Assembly: GCA_963777515.1 (NCBI GenBank)
Contig: CAVZQU010000008.1
Span: 186,001 to 250,000, forward strand
DNA: 64,000 nt
Reading direction: 5' to 3'
Source of the DNA: CAVSWT01 sp963777515
GTDB taxonomy: Bacteria; Bacteroidota; Ignavibacteria; Ignavibacteriales; Ignavibacteriaceae
How positions within the stretch are numbered: position 1 is the first letter of the stretch; each line of letters opens with the position of its first letter. The notes under the pieces are model-generated. The model searched no databases. It was not told the origin of the DNA and saw only the letters and a list, made by a program, of their open reading frames with translations. Positions 35,685 through 44,901 of the stretch are shown here, one piece after another. Made by a program: the position numbers and the translations under genes.

Positions 35685-36833
35685 ATGCCTTTCAAAATAA
35701 TAATAGAATATATTTTTATTCTTGGTGCGGGACAAGCAATTTTTCTTTCAATATTTCTCTTCAAGAAAAAAGAAAACAGGCTCGCCAATAAACTTCTTGC
35801 AATAACAATGATTCTGTTTATAATTGATTTAATTACTGCCGCATTTGCAATAGATGATTATTTGAGATTCTTCCCGCCAATCATCGGGTTAACCCAATCT
35901 TTACCTCTTGTTTACGGCCCTGCTATTTATCTATTTGTTTATTTGATTTCAAGGCAAAAGAATAAATTTAAATGGAAATATCTTCTTCATTTTCTCCCTT
36001 TTGGATTGGCACAGATATATGGACTTTTCTTTTTTTACTTTAAAAGTTCCACTTATCAATTAAATATTTTTTATGCTTATAACCCCTTTCCATGGCATAT
36101 TAAAGCCTGGGGAATTTTTACTATGATTCAATCCGGAGTTTATTTGTTTCTTCTTTTAAAGGAAACAAAAACATACAACCAAAAATTGAAATTATCTTTT
36201 TCGTATGTTGAAAAAATAAATTTCAACTGGATAAGGAATTTAGTTATATATGCTATTGTCCTCTGGGTATTGGCAATTAACGTTGATTTAATTTCTGCAT
36301 TCCAATTGCCCAATTTAAGGGCTGATGTAATTAATTATGTTGGTATTTCGATTTTTATTTTTGTTTTAGCTTATAAAAGTCTGCAAAGACAAGAGGTACA
36401 GTTTATTGTAGATGAACCATTTAAAAACAATATCTCAACAACAGAAGAACTAAAAGAAATATCATATAAAAAATCCGGCTTAACAAAAGATGCCGCAGAA
36501 GAACACTTGAAAAAGCTTTTAGAACTAATGGAGAAAGAAAAACCTTATTTAAATAATAAAATTAATCTTTCGGATTTATCTACTATGATAGGGATTTCCA
36601 CCCATAACTTATCCGAAATTATTAATACTAAATTGAATCAAAATTTTTATGACTTCGTTAATAAGTATAGAGTTGAAGAAGTAAAAAGATTAATTAAAGA
36701 GGATAAAGATATGAGCTTTAGTATTCTGGCTTTAGGTTATGATGCCGGGTTCAGTTCGAAGTCAGCTTTTTATTCTGCATTTAAAAAATTCTCCAATCAA
36801 ACTCCGGCACAGTATAGAGAAGAAAATTCCTAA
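35685..36833 (+). CDS. Membrane-anchored AraC-family transcriptional regulator
   Basis: 382 residues. Seven hydrophobic segments cover about 1-225 (first YIFILGAGQAIFLSIFLFKK; last NYVGISIFIFVLAYKSL). A cytoplasmic AraC DNA-binding domain covers about 275-380 (INLSDLSTMIGISTHNLSEI, then DMSFSILALGYDAGFSSKSA and FKKFSNQTPAQYRE). This membrane-tethered architecture is known in Bacteroidota and implies that a membrane or periplasmic signal controls DNA binding. It lies just upstream of the ECF sigma operon and may regulate it. The ATG at 35685 is close to a weak ribosome-binding site. Confidence 0.88.
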   Translation: MPFKIIIEYIFILGAGQAIFLSIFLFKKKENRLANKLLAITMILFIIDLITAAFAIDDYLRFFPPIIGLTQSLPLVYGPAIYLFVYLISRQKNKFKWKYLLHFLPFGLAQIYGLFFFYFKSSTYQLNIFYAYNPFPWHIKAWGIFTMIQSGVYLFLLLKETKTYNQKLKLSFSYVEKINFNWIRNLVIYAIVLWVLAINVDLISAFQLPNLRADVINYVGISIFIFVLAYKSLQRQEVQFIVDEPFKNNISTTEELKEISYKKSGLTKDAAEEHLKKLLELMEKEKPYLNNKINLSDLSTMIGISTHNLSEIINTKLNQNFYDFVNKYRVEEVKRLIKEDKDMSFSILALGYDAGFSSKSAFYSAFKKFSNQTPAQYREENS

Positions 36834-36978
36834 GTTTAACATTACTTTGATTTAGTTATTCCCTAACTCGAAAATTTGTTCAAAGATATTTCTCTTTAAT
36901 CTATGTTCTTTTTATTCACTATTTATTATTTAAGAATTATATTTACATTAATAACTCACTTCTGTAGGGACAAAGCAA

Positions 36979-37518
36979 ATGCCTTCAGATGATATCACTA
37001 ATTTATATAGTGATAAAGAAATTGTTCAAAAAATTAAGGAAAGCAGTGATAGTGCATTTAAACTGCTTTTCACTAAATATTATAATGCATTAGTCAATTT
37101 TTGTTTTTATAGAATTAGAAACTTCGAAGTATCCAAAGACTTAGTCCAGGAAATATTTACAAGACTCTGGATTTCCAGGGACAATTTAGATCCAGAAAAA
37201 TCTATTAAATCGTATCTTTATAAATCCGCAGTAAATCAAATTATCAATAATAAAAAACATTCTTCTTCACAAAACCTAACTCTCGATGAATCAATTTCTA
37301 CAAAAGAAAAATCAAGCATTTCTAATTTGGAAAATCAAATCGATCTTTTCACCTGCATCGAAGAACTTCCCGAAAAATTAAAAACAGTATTTATGCTCAG
37401 TAAAATAGAGGGGTATAAATACCCGGAAATAGCTGAAATTTGTGAAATATCAGTTAAAGCGGTTGAAAAAAGAATGACAAAAGCATTTAATATTTTGCGT
37501 AAAGTTTTATCAAACTGA
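36979..37518 (+). CDS. ECF-family RNA polymerase sigma factor
   Basis: 179 residues. Region 2 (SDSAFKLLFTKYYNALVNFC, FEVSKDLVQEIFTRLW) and region 4 (CIEELPEKLKTVFMLSKIEG, YKYPEIAEICEISVKAVEKR, MTKAFNILRKVL) fit Bacteroidota-type ECF sigma factors paired with FecR anti-sigma proteins. It directs RNA polymerase to promoters of TonB-dependent uptake genes. First gene of a four-gene operon; its FecR partner follows 71 bp downstream. Confidence 0.93.
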   Translation: MPSDDITNLYSDKEIVQKIKESSDSAFKLLFTKYYNALVNFCFYRIRNFEVSKDLVQEIFTRLWISRDNLDPEKSIKSYLYKSAVNQIINNKKHSSSQNLTLDESISTKEKSSISNLENQIDLFTCIEELPEKLKTVFMLSKIEGYKYPEIAEICEISVKAVEKRMTKAFNILRKVLSN

Positions 37519-37589
37519 AAAATCTCAGTAGGGTATTTTTCATTTCAGTTGTATTATTATATAGAAACCGAAAAAGGATAATTTAAATA

Positions 37590-38600
37590 ATGAAAAAACA
37601 ATTCTATGAAAATCTTTGTATAAAAGATTTTACTAATAACATCAAGGAAAACGAAAAAGAGGTATTAAACAATTGGCTGAGTGAGTCTGAACAAAACAAA
37701 CTTTTATATGAAGAATTAAAAAATATTTGGTCCGCCGCTGAGCCTAAAGACATGGCCCAAGATATAAATTTAGAAGAAGAATGGATAAGTCTTAAAAATA
37801 ATATTTTAAATAAAGTTGAAACGAATGTAAATATAAAACCTTCTATTAAAAATAATATTACTTCATTATTTGCACCTAAGTTTAAGCCAATATGGGCAAT
37901 CGGATTAGTTTTATTACTTGTTGTTTCATCAGTTCTTTTATTCAACAATAAAGAAACAGAAAAAGTTCTAAAAACCGTTTCAACAAAAAACGGACAGCGT
38001 TTAGAGGTCCATCTTGCCGATGGTTCAATAGTTAACTTAAATAATGACAGTCAAATTCAGTTTGACAAAAATTTTTCAGGAGATAAAAGAGTAATCCAGT
38101 TAAAAGGTGAGGCATTTTTCTCTGTGAAAAAAGACGGACGCCCATTTATTATTTATACTAATAATGCAATAACCAAAGTTGTGGGAACAAAATTTAATGT
38201 TTGGTCAAGAGGCAAAGAGACAAGAGTTATAGTAAAACAAGGAAAAGTTAGCCTTGCGGAAAATATTGATACAACCAAGAAGGTTTATTTAACAAAAGAT
38301 GAGCTAAGCAAGATTGTTGAAAAAAATGCTCCCACAAAGCCATCTAAGGTTGATGCTGATTTTATGTTAGGCTGGATGAATGGAAAATTAGTTTTTGATA
38401 GCACCCCTTTATCTGAAATAGTCAAAGACTTGGAGCGTTACTATAATGTAAAAGTTAATTTGGCAAACAATGATATTACCCGGTTAAGATTGACCGGAGT
38501 TTTTGATAATGAAAAACTTGATAGCGTCCTTACAAAAATATGTTTAGCACTAAATCTTAACTATACAAAAAACAACGCGAATTATAGCATTAAAAATTGA
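37590..38600 (+). CDS. FecR-type anti-sigma factor with DUF4974 domain
   Basis: 336 residues. An N-terminal cytoplasmic part (CIKDFTNNIKENEKEVLNNW) is followed by one membrane helix (FKPIWAIGLVLLLVVSSVLL). The periplasmic FecR domain follows (VHLADGSIVNLNNDSQIQFD, RVIQLKGEAFFSVKKDGRPF, VVGTKFNVWSRGKETRVIVK). It ends in a C-terminal DUF4974/STN-like domain (GKLVFDSTPLSEIVKDLERY, YNVKVNLANNDITRLRLTGV). It holds or activates the sigma factor in response to a signal normally passed from a TonB-dependent receptor. Its STN-like end is what a partner STN domain would contact. Confidence 0.92.
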   Translation: MKKQFYENLCIKDFTNNIKENEKEVLNNWLSESEQNKLLYEELKNIWSAAEPKDMAQDINLEEEWISLKNNILNKVETNVNIKPSIKNNITSLFAPKFKPIWAIGLVLLLVVSSVLLFNNKETEKVLKTVSTKNGQRLEVHLADGSIVNLNNDSQIQFDKNFSGDKRVIQLKGEAFFSVKKDGRPFIIYTNNAITKVVGTKFNVWSRGKETRVIVKQGKVSLAENIDTTKKVYLTKDELSKIVEKNAPTKPSKVDADFMLGWMNGKLVFDSTPLSEIVKDLERYYNVKVNLANNDITRLRLTGVFDNEKLDSVLTKICLALNLNYTKNNANYSIKN

Positions 38601-38631
38601 AAATATTTCCAATATTAACCGGAGGTTTATC

Positions 38632-39480
38632 ATGAAAACTATATTAAAAATATTTATACCTATCCTTTTATTGTTTACCGGTTGTTCTGTCCTTAAACAA
38701 ACCGCAGACAATAATATTACAAAACCTGTTGTGAAAAATGAACCGCCGCTTATCTACCCAATTGAAGCTCAAAAAAGTAACACCGAGGGAAATGTCTCTG
38801 TAATATTTATTGTCACAAAAGAAGGAAGCGTGGGGCAAACCAAAATCTTTAAATCTTCAGGTTCAACCGCTTTGGATTTGGCTGCAGAAAATTTTTGCAG
38901 ACAGCTTGAATTTTACCCTGCCAAAGAAAATGGAACTTCAATCACTTCATCAATGCGGTGGAATGTGAAATTTAATTTAACAGATGATCAAACAACGATC
39001 ATTAATAAAATTGAAGAAGTTAAAAATCTTTATTCGGAAATTTTTATATCGGGAAAGAATAAGAGACAAAATTTAGAAAGGCAAGTATTGGCTATTCATA
39101 ATGATTGTATTAAAAATGTAAAAGACGGGCAATTATTAAATGAATATTTGTATGCCGTTGTGCAGCCAGGCATTAAGGAAGAATGGTCACCATTAACTCA
39201 ATTTCATCCATTGACGTTTTTATTATATCACGATTTTATGAATAGGTTTAAAGATTTTGATAGTCTTAATATAGTAAAAGAAAAAATGAAAACTGCTCTA
39301 AAACAAAATGTGCAGTATTTAAATCAACCGGCCGAATTTAATATAGCAGCCAATGAGAATAATGCTGTACTTATTCAAAAGATAGAAAAGTTTATAGAGG
39401 TAAATTATCCTGATATTAATTTGAAAGAACTTCAGTTGAAAAATGTAACTGAAAATAAAGAGCTTTCAATGGTGTTTTAA
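38632..39480 (+). CDS. Lipoprotein with TonB C-terminal domain and unknown C-terminal region
   Basis: 282 residues. A GGAGG site at 38621 precedes the ATG. A lipobox (LLLFTGCSV; Cys near residue 18) implies lipid anchoring. Residues about 38-117 are a TonB_C domain (YPIEAQKSNTEGNVSVIFIV, TKEGSVGQTKIFKSSGSTAL, RQLEFYPAKENGTSITSSMR). The remaining ~165 residues are helical and unrecognised. TonB_C is normally tethered to the inner membrane by an N-terminal helix, so a lipoprotein version is unusual. It sits in the ECF/FecR operon 31 bp after FecR and 1 bp before the STN-TonB gene. Confidence 0.78.
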   Translation: MKTILKIFIPILLLFTGCSVLKQTADNNITKPVVKNEPPLIYPIEAQKSNTEGNVSVIFIVTKEGSVGQTKIFKSSGSTALDLAAENFCRQLEFYPAKENGTSITSSMRWNVKFNLTDDQTTIINKIEEVKNLYSEIFISGKNKRQNLERQVLAIHNDCIKNVKDGQLLNEYLYAVVQPGIKEEWSPLTQFHPLTFLLYHDFMNRFKDFDSLNIVKEKMKTALKQNVQYLNQPAEFNIAANENNAVLIQKIEKFIEVNYPDINLKELQLKNVTENKELSMVF

Positions 39481-39481
39481 G

Positions 39482-40135
39482 TTGAAATATTTTTCAAAAA
39501 TAGTTTTACTTTTATATGCATTAATCTTATTGCCAAATTATAGTTATTCGCAAGATGCCTGGAGAAAAGAGGTTTTTCTTAACATAAAAGAAAAACCTCT
39601 CCGTTATGCATTAAGTGATATTCGAGAACAGACAAATTTAAATTTGATATATAATGATGACTTAGCTAAAAGAGTAATTGATAAATGTAGTATAAAAGCA
39701 ACTGCCGAAACAGCAATTAAATATTTATTGAATCAAAACGGATTATCATTTAAAAAGTTCAATAAAAACACTGCTGTAATTTTTGAAGAAAAAACTCCTC
39801 GCCCCGAAATTAAAACTGTTCCCCCAAAACCTATTATTAAAGAAGATTTAACTCCTAATGAAGACAGGCTATTAAAGGCAACCCTGCTTTCAAAATTTGC
39901 TCTTGATTATCCTGAAGAAGCAATCAAGAAGAATATTCATGGAGATGTATTTCTAAAAATATTAGTAGATACAAATGGTGATGTTTCTGCCGTTAAATTA
40001 GAAAAATCATCAGGATATGATGTTCTTGATACTGCAACAATTAACTACACTAAAAGATTGAAATTTCTTCCGGCACAATATAATAATACAGCTCAAGCAG
40101 TTTGGACATCGATGCACGTTATATTTAATTTATGA
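39482..40135 (+). CDS. STN-TonB_C fusion protein
   Basis: 217 residues from TTG 39482, 1 bp after the previous stop. Signal peptide (IVLLLYALILLPNYSYSQ), then an STN domain at about 30-85 (VFLNIKEKPLRYALSDIREQ, TNLNLIYNDDL). Then a Pro-rich linker (PRPEIKTVPPKPIIKEDL) and a TonB_C domain at about 130-217 (YPEEAIKKNIHGDVFLKILV, DTNGDVSAVKLEKSSGYDVL, RLKFLPAQYNNTAQAVWTSM). STN is the part of TonB receptors that touches FecR. Here it is severed from a receptor and joined to TonB_C. It may carry the signal to FecR in trans. No inner-membrane anchor beyond the signal peptide. Confidence 0.82.
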   Translation: MKYFSKIVLLLYALILLPNYSYSQDAWRKEVFLNIKEKPLRYALSDIREQTNLNLIYNDDLAKRVIDKCSIKATAETAIKYLLNQNGLSFKKFNKNTAVIFEEKTPRPEIKTVPPKPIIKEDLTPNEDRLLKATLLSKFALDYPEEAIKKNIHGDVFLKILVDTNGDVSAVKLEKSSGYDVLDTATINYTKRLKFLPAQYNNTAQAVWTSMHVIFNL

Positions 40136-40160
40136 GAGGGGATTAAGTTTTAATTTATTT

Positions 40161-40209
40161 ATTTCCTTCCGCCCAGTCCATTTAACAAAAGGGAAAGAGC
40201 GGAAGAAAT
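40161..40209. terminator. Bidirectional terminator between convergent genes
   Basis: Between the STN-TonB gene and the convergent TonB receptor, CTTCCGC (40166-40172) pairs with GCGGAAG (40199-40205), extended by ATTT/AAAT (40161-40164/40206-40209) past one bulged C. The arms are flanked by AT-rich runs on both sides, as for a shared terminator. Confidence 0.5.
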
Positions 40210-40226
40210 AAGGAAATTATTACAAA

Positions 40227-42512
40227 CTAAAATTCAAATTCGAGTCCTAAAACAGGCAACGTACTCCACTGCTCTTGTTCATCTGGCTCATTCTTAACTT
40301 CATTCCAAACATATTGAGCAATGTTTTTTCTTCCATATACATTCCATACACTTAAATAAACAATCAGATTAGAAGCTTGAAAATAAAATCTTTTATCGAT
40401 TCGGATGTTTAACGAGTGATAATCCGGAAGTCTTTTGCTGTTAGTTTTGTTCAAATCGTAAATACCTTTATCGCTTTCTTTTGAAGCTGTATAATCAAAA
40501 GGAGTGTAAGGTGCCCCGCCTGCATAAATCCATCTTAACTTAAATTCCCACTCATCGTTTGGAACATAGCCGCCTTCAAGGGTAAAATTAAATTGATTAT
40601 CATATATTCTATTGTACCAATTGCCATTCAAATCTTTATAACGAGCTTTTGAGATTGATGCCGCGGCTATTCCATAGAAATCCTTTGCTAATTTTTTCTG
40701 TAGCAAAACTTCAATGCCTTTAGAAAAAGCTTTGCCTTTGTCAATAAGATTTTCGTGGTTTAAGAATAAACCCATAATTGAAACCTGGTCAAACAAAAAC
40801 AAATTAGGCTGATCGGGGTCAATCGGAAAATTTTCATAATTTTTATAATACGCTTCGATAGAAAGTCTTATTGACTCACTTAAATTTCTGCTTACTCCTA
40901 AAACGAAGTGTTGCGATTTCGGTGTTTTAAGTTTTTTAAATTTTTTGTTTTGAGAAATAATATAGGCGGGAATATCCTGGTAAAACATACCTGCACTTAC
41001 GCTGAAGGTTGTTTTTTCATCAATATCATAGGAAGCAGAAGCCCGTGGAGAAATATTAAATGCCTCTGTTAAATCAAAACAATCTGCTCTTGCCCCTAAT
41101 GTAATTTTTAGTTTATCCGTTAATTGTAAATGCTCAACTCCAAACATTCCGGCTTTATATCCATTCATTCTATTGTTCACCTTGAGCCGTGGAGTTATAT
41201 TGCCGTAACTATCCTGCCATTGCTCAAACACATAATCGAATTTATTTAGAATTGCGCTTCCTTCAATTCCGAATTCCATGCTATTCATTCTATTAAGTTT
41301 ATAATAATTAACGTTTCTAAACTTAATCGTGTTTTCAATGGATTCATTGTTTGTTAAAAGATTTCTTGATTTAGTTTCATAATATTCACGATTGTATTTT
41401 GTGTAAGTATGTGATAACGAAGTTTTAGAATATCCGTTATTATTCCAGATATATTGCCAATTAATTCCTGCTGTATTTGTCAGTCCATTTGTTTTGCCAT
41501 ATACATTTGTAACATTTGTTTCAATTGCATTTTCATATTTTAAATTAATGTTGTCGATTGAAGTTAAATCAATAATGCTGATTTTATTTTTATCATTTAT
41601 ATTATAAACAAGCTTTCCTTGAATATCTCCATAACTTGGCATTGCTCCGCCTGTTTCTTTTTCATTTAAAATTAAATCAAGATAACTTTTATTAATTGAC
41701 AGCATGTAGTCACCGCAGCTTCCTATAGGGCCTTCGACTGAGCCGCCAAAGCCGGCAAGGTTTAAATTTACTTGTGGAGCTATCTTTTCTTTATTTCCTT
41801 CCCTGTATTTTAATTCCATAATAGAAGACAACTTGTCTCCGTATATTGGCGAAAACCCGCCGCTGTAAAAATTAACATCCTCTATAAAATCTACATTAAG
41901 CAATCCAATTGGTCCATCAGAAGAACCCTGAACAGGAAAATGATTTATGTTTGGGATTTCAATATTATCTAGATAAAAACTGTTTTCAACAGGACTGCCG
42001 CCCCGCACAATTAAGCTATTATATTGGTCATTAACTTTTGCAAGCGAAGGCAACCCGAATAAAATTCTACTTACATCCCCCGTAGAACCGGGTGCACGTC
42101 TAATTTCTTCAGATGAAAAGTTAACCGTGCTTACGGGTTTGTTTTCCAGTTCATTAAAGTAGCCGCTTTTTACGACCACATTTTCCATTTGTATTGATGA
42201 AGTTTTCAATTCTACGTTTAACGAAATAGTTCTTTCCGGTTTTACAATCACATCCGTTTTCGTAGCAGTTTCGTAACCAATATAGCTGAAAGAAATTATA
42301 TAAGTCCCTGCTTTTAGATTTTTGAAATTATATACTCCATTTTCATCGGTTGTTGTTCCAATATTTGTTTCTTTAATTATAATATTTACTCCGAGTAAAG
42401 GTGATTGTGTTTCAACATCAACTACTTTTCCTTCAATATTTCCTCTGGGAATCTGTGCTGTTAAATATGACGAAAAAAGCAATAATATTACTAATACTAA
42501 CGACTTCATCAT
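40227..42512 (-). CDS. TonB-dependent outer-membrane receptor with CarboxypepD_reg-like N-terminus
   Basis: 761 residues. Signal peptide (LVLVILLLFSSYLTAQ), then a carboxypeptidase-regulatory-like domain (GNIEGKVVDVETQSPLLGVN, AGTYIISFSYIGYE). A plug domain follows (GSTGDVSRILFGLPSLAKVN, IVRGGSPVENSFYLDNIEI) and then a 22-strand-type barrel to the terminal aromatic strand (LPVLGLEFEF). It has no STN domain of its own, so it cannot signal to FecR by the usual route; the neighbouring STN-TonB protein might fill that role. Substrate unknown. Convergent with the ECF sigma operon. Confidence 0.9.
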   Translation of the reverse strand: MMKSLVLVILLLFSSYLTAQIPRGNIEGKVVDVETQSPLLGVNIIIKETNIGTTTDENGVYNFKNLKAGTYIISFSYIGYETATKTDVIVKPERTISLNVELKTSSIQMENVVVKSGYFNELENKPVSTVNFSSEEIRRAPGSTGDVSRILFGLPSLAKVNDQYNSLIVRGGSPVENSFYLDNIEIPNINHFPVQGSSDGPIGLLNVDFIEDVNFYSGGFSPIYGDKLSSIMELKYREGNKEKIAPQVNLNLAGFGGSVEGPIGSCGDYMLSINKSYLDLILNEKETGGAMPSYGDIQGKLVYNINDKNKISIIDLTSIDNINLKYENAIETNVTNVYGKTNGLTNTAGINWQYIWNNNGYSKTSLSHTYTKYNREYYETKSRNLLTNNESIENTIKFRNVNYYKLNRMNSMEFGIEGSAILNKFDYVFEQWQDSYGNITPRLKVNNRMNGYKAGMFGVEHLQLTDKLKITLGARADCFDLTEAFNISPRASASYDIDEKTTFSVSAGMFYQDIPAYIISQNKKFKKLKTPKSQHFVLGVSRNLSESIRLSIEAYYKNYENFPIDPDQPNLFLFDQVSIMGLFLNHENLIDKGKAFSKGIEVLLQKKLAKDFYGIAAASISKARYKDLNGNWYNRIYDNQFNFTLEGGYVPNDEWEFKLRWIYAGGAPYTPFDYTASKESDKGIYDLNKTNSKRLPDYHSLNIRIDKRFYFQASNLIVYLSVWNVYGRKNIAQYVWNEVKNEPDEQEQWSTLPVLGLEFEF

Positions 42513-42671
42513 AATTTGTCTTTCTTTATTTATTAAATGGAAGACAAAAATAAATTCGTTATTGGAGTTAATCGCTTTTTCCAGCGGGGAAGTACTATTA
42601 TATCCGGCTGTATGAGGTTCTATCCATTGGGGAAGGACTTATTTTTTCTCAACCTTCTAAAAAAACTCTGC

Positions 42672-44744
42672 TTAATCAACATTTTTTAAATAATTAATAT
42701 TCTTTATTTCTCCGGCGACAATTAATTTGTCTTTTGATTTTATTACGTAATCCGGACTTGGGATTGCGTTAATTTTTTCTCCATACTTTTCTTTTGTTTT
42801 TATAGAAAGTACATCTACGCCAAATCTTTGTCTTATATTAAGCTCTTTTATAGATTTTCCTTTAAATGATTTGGGGGCTATAATTTCACTAATTGAATAC
42901 CCCTCCATGAAATGAACTTGTGTAGTTTCATCTTTCATATTAATACTGCTGGCAAGGCTTGCGGTTATCTCTCTTCTTTCCGTTTCTTTTTGATAAGCAT
43001 CTAAAATATCTTTTCGCCAAATCATACCGATTACTTTTTTTGAAGCGACAGAATCAATGACCGGTAAACCTTCAAAATCATATTTCTGCATTTTGTCTAA
43101 TGCGTTTTGACAATTTTCATCAATTAGTACCGGCTCATAATTTTGGTTCGAAATATCTCCGGCGATTAGAATATCCTGCAGAGATTCCTTTTCAAACAGA
43201 TAATCTTTTATATTATACATAGATATCATTCCGGCTAAATTTCCTTTTGGATCAACAACAGGGAAATCGGGGCCCTGCCCATGAATAACATCATTTACAA
43301 CCTGGCTAAAATTATCAGTGACGCTAATAGTGTCAAATTCTTTTCGATAAACATTTTTAGCGAACAATGATTCCATTAAATTTGTTTCAAAGCCTTCTTT
43401 AATACCGATGTTTCGAAGCACTAATTTCAAAGTATAGATTGATTCACGCGACAACTTGGTTGATATTATTGTGCTTATAATTCCTGTAATCATTAAAGGA
43501 AGAACTATCCTATAATCATTTGTTAATTCAAATACTATTATAATAGCTGTTATTGGTGCACGAGTTGTTCCCGCAACCAAACCGGTCATTGCAACCAGGG
43601 CATATGCTCCAGGCTCAGCAGTCATTTCCGGAAAGAAATTATTAACCAATGCACCGAAAAAATAGCCTAGCATAGCACCCATAAATAGTGAAGGCGCAAA
43701 AATTCCCCCGGAACCTCCAGAGCCAAGAGTAATTGAGGTTGCGAGTATTTTGACAAAGATTAAAATAAATGCAATGTACCATACCATGTTTCCGTATAAT
43801 GCATCATTTATTGAATCGTAGCCAACCCCCATTACCTGGGGGAAAATTAATCCAATTGCACCAATTCCAAGGCCACCAATTGCAGGATTCCAGTATTCAG
43901 GAATTTTTAACCTATTATCAAAAAAATCCTCAAACATGTAAAGAAGCTTAATAAATAAAAAAGAAACTATTCCGCATAAGGCTCCAAGAGCAAAATAAAA
44001 AAATATTTCATACGGCGAAGCAAGCTGGTAACGCGGAACAATAAATGCGGCAAAGTCACCTTCGAAACTGTGTGAAATTACTGTTGCCATTACAGACGAA
44101 ATAACTATAGGAGAGAATTGTGCAACTGTAAAATCCATTAAGATAATTTCAACTGCAAACAAAGCTCCCGCAATTGGAGCGTTAAAAGCAGCCGCAATTC
44201 CTGCCGCCGACCCGCATCCCACTAAAGTTTTTAAGCGCTTGCTTGGTACTCTTAAAAATTGCCCTACCATAGAGCCGATACTAGAACCAATTTGAATAAT
44301 AGGACCTTCTCTTCCAACCGACCCTCCCGAACCAATAGAAATAGCAGAAGCAATTGCTTTGATAAATGCAACACGCGGCCGGATGGTTCCACCCCTTAAT
44401 AAAATTGCCTGCATTACTTCAGGAACACCGTGCCCTTTTGCCTCAGGGGCAAGAAAATAAATAATCGGCCCTACAATTAATCCACCTATGACCGGAACGA
44501 TTAGAACCCAGTACCATGGTGTATGCATTATATTTTGCAGGATTGTAGAAGTGCCGTGAAAAGAGATTGAAGATATTTCTTTAATTAACGCCCTAATCCC
44601 TATAGCAGAAAAGCCTCCCATTACCCCGATAATAATTGCAATTATTATCATGAAGGTATGCTCTGTCATACTAGCTCGTTCAAATAAGCTAGTTGTATAT
44701 AATGATAATTTTTTGAAAGGATTTTTTACGGACCAAATTTTCAA
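42672..44744 (-). CDS. ClC-type chloride channel/transporter with CBS pair and RCK_C domain
   Basis: 690 residues. About ten to eleven membrane segments carry the ClC motifs: GHGVPEV (variant of GSGIP), GSVGREGP (with the gating Glu), and GGSGGIFAPSLFMGAML. The inner proton Glu of the E. coli exchanger is replaced (ALFAVEIILM), which suggests channel rather than exchange behaviour; this is inferred by alignment of FIIEEM with FAVEII. The C-terminal part has two CBS repeats (about 455-585) and ends with an RCK_C/TrkA-C-like domain (GKSIKELNIRQRFGVDVLSI, KSKDKLIVAGEI). Such regulatory tails bind nucleotides. Moves chloride or another halide across the inner membrane. Confidence 0.9.
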   Translation of the reverse strand: MKIWSVKNPFKKLSLYTTSLFERASMTEHTFMIIIAIIIGVMGGFSAIGIRALIKEISSISFHGTSTILQNIMHTPWYWVLIVPVIGGLIVGPIIYFLAPEAKGHGVPEVMQAILLRGGTIRPRVAFIKAIASAISIGSGGSVGREGPIIQIGSSIGSMVGQFLRVPSKRLKTLVGCGSAAGIAAAFNAPIAGALFAVEIILMDFTVAQFSPIVISSVMATVISHSFEGDFAAFIVPRYQLASPYEIFFYFALGALCGIVSFLFIKLLYMFEDFFDNRLKIPEYWNPAIGGLGIGAIGLIFPQVMGVGYDSINDALYGNMVWYIAFILIFVKILATSITLGSGGSGGIFAPSLFMGAMLGYFFGALVNNFFPEMTAEPGAYALVAMTGLVAGTTRAPITAIIIVFELTNDYRIVLPLMITGIISTIISTKLSRESIYTLKLVLRNIGIKEGFETNLMESLFAKNVYRKEFDTISVTDNFSQVVNDVIHGQGPDFPVVDPKGNLAGMISMYNIKDYLFEKESLQDILIAGDISNQNYEPVLIDENCQNALDKMQKYDFEGLPVIDSVASKKVIGMIWRKDILDAYQKETERREITASLASSINMKDETTQVHFMEGYSISEIIAPKSFKGKSIKELNIRQRFGVDVLSIKTKEKYGEKINAIPSPDYVIKSKDKLIVAGEIKNINYLKNVD

Positions 44745-44901
44745 AACAGTGCAACTCCGCTTAAAGAAATTTTAAGAAGGGCTAATTACATACAAATATA
44801 AAAATAAAATTATAAATATTTGTGTAAACTATAATACAAACACGATTGATTTTTTCAGAAGTTGGTTTTTTGTATAATAAACAATTGATTGAAATGTAAT
44901 T

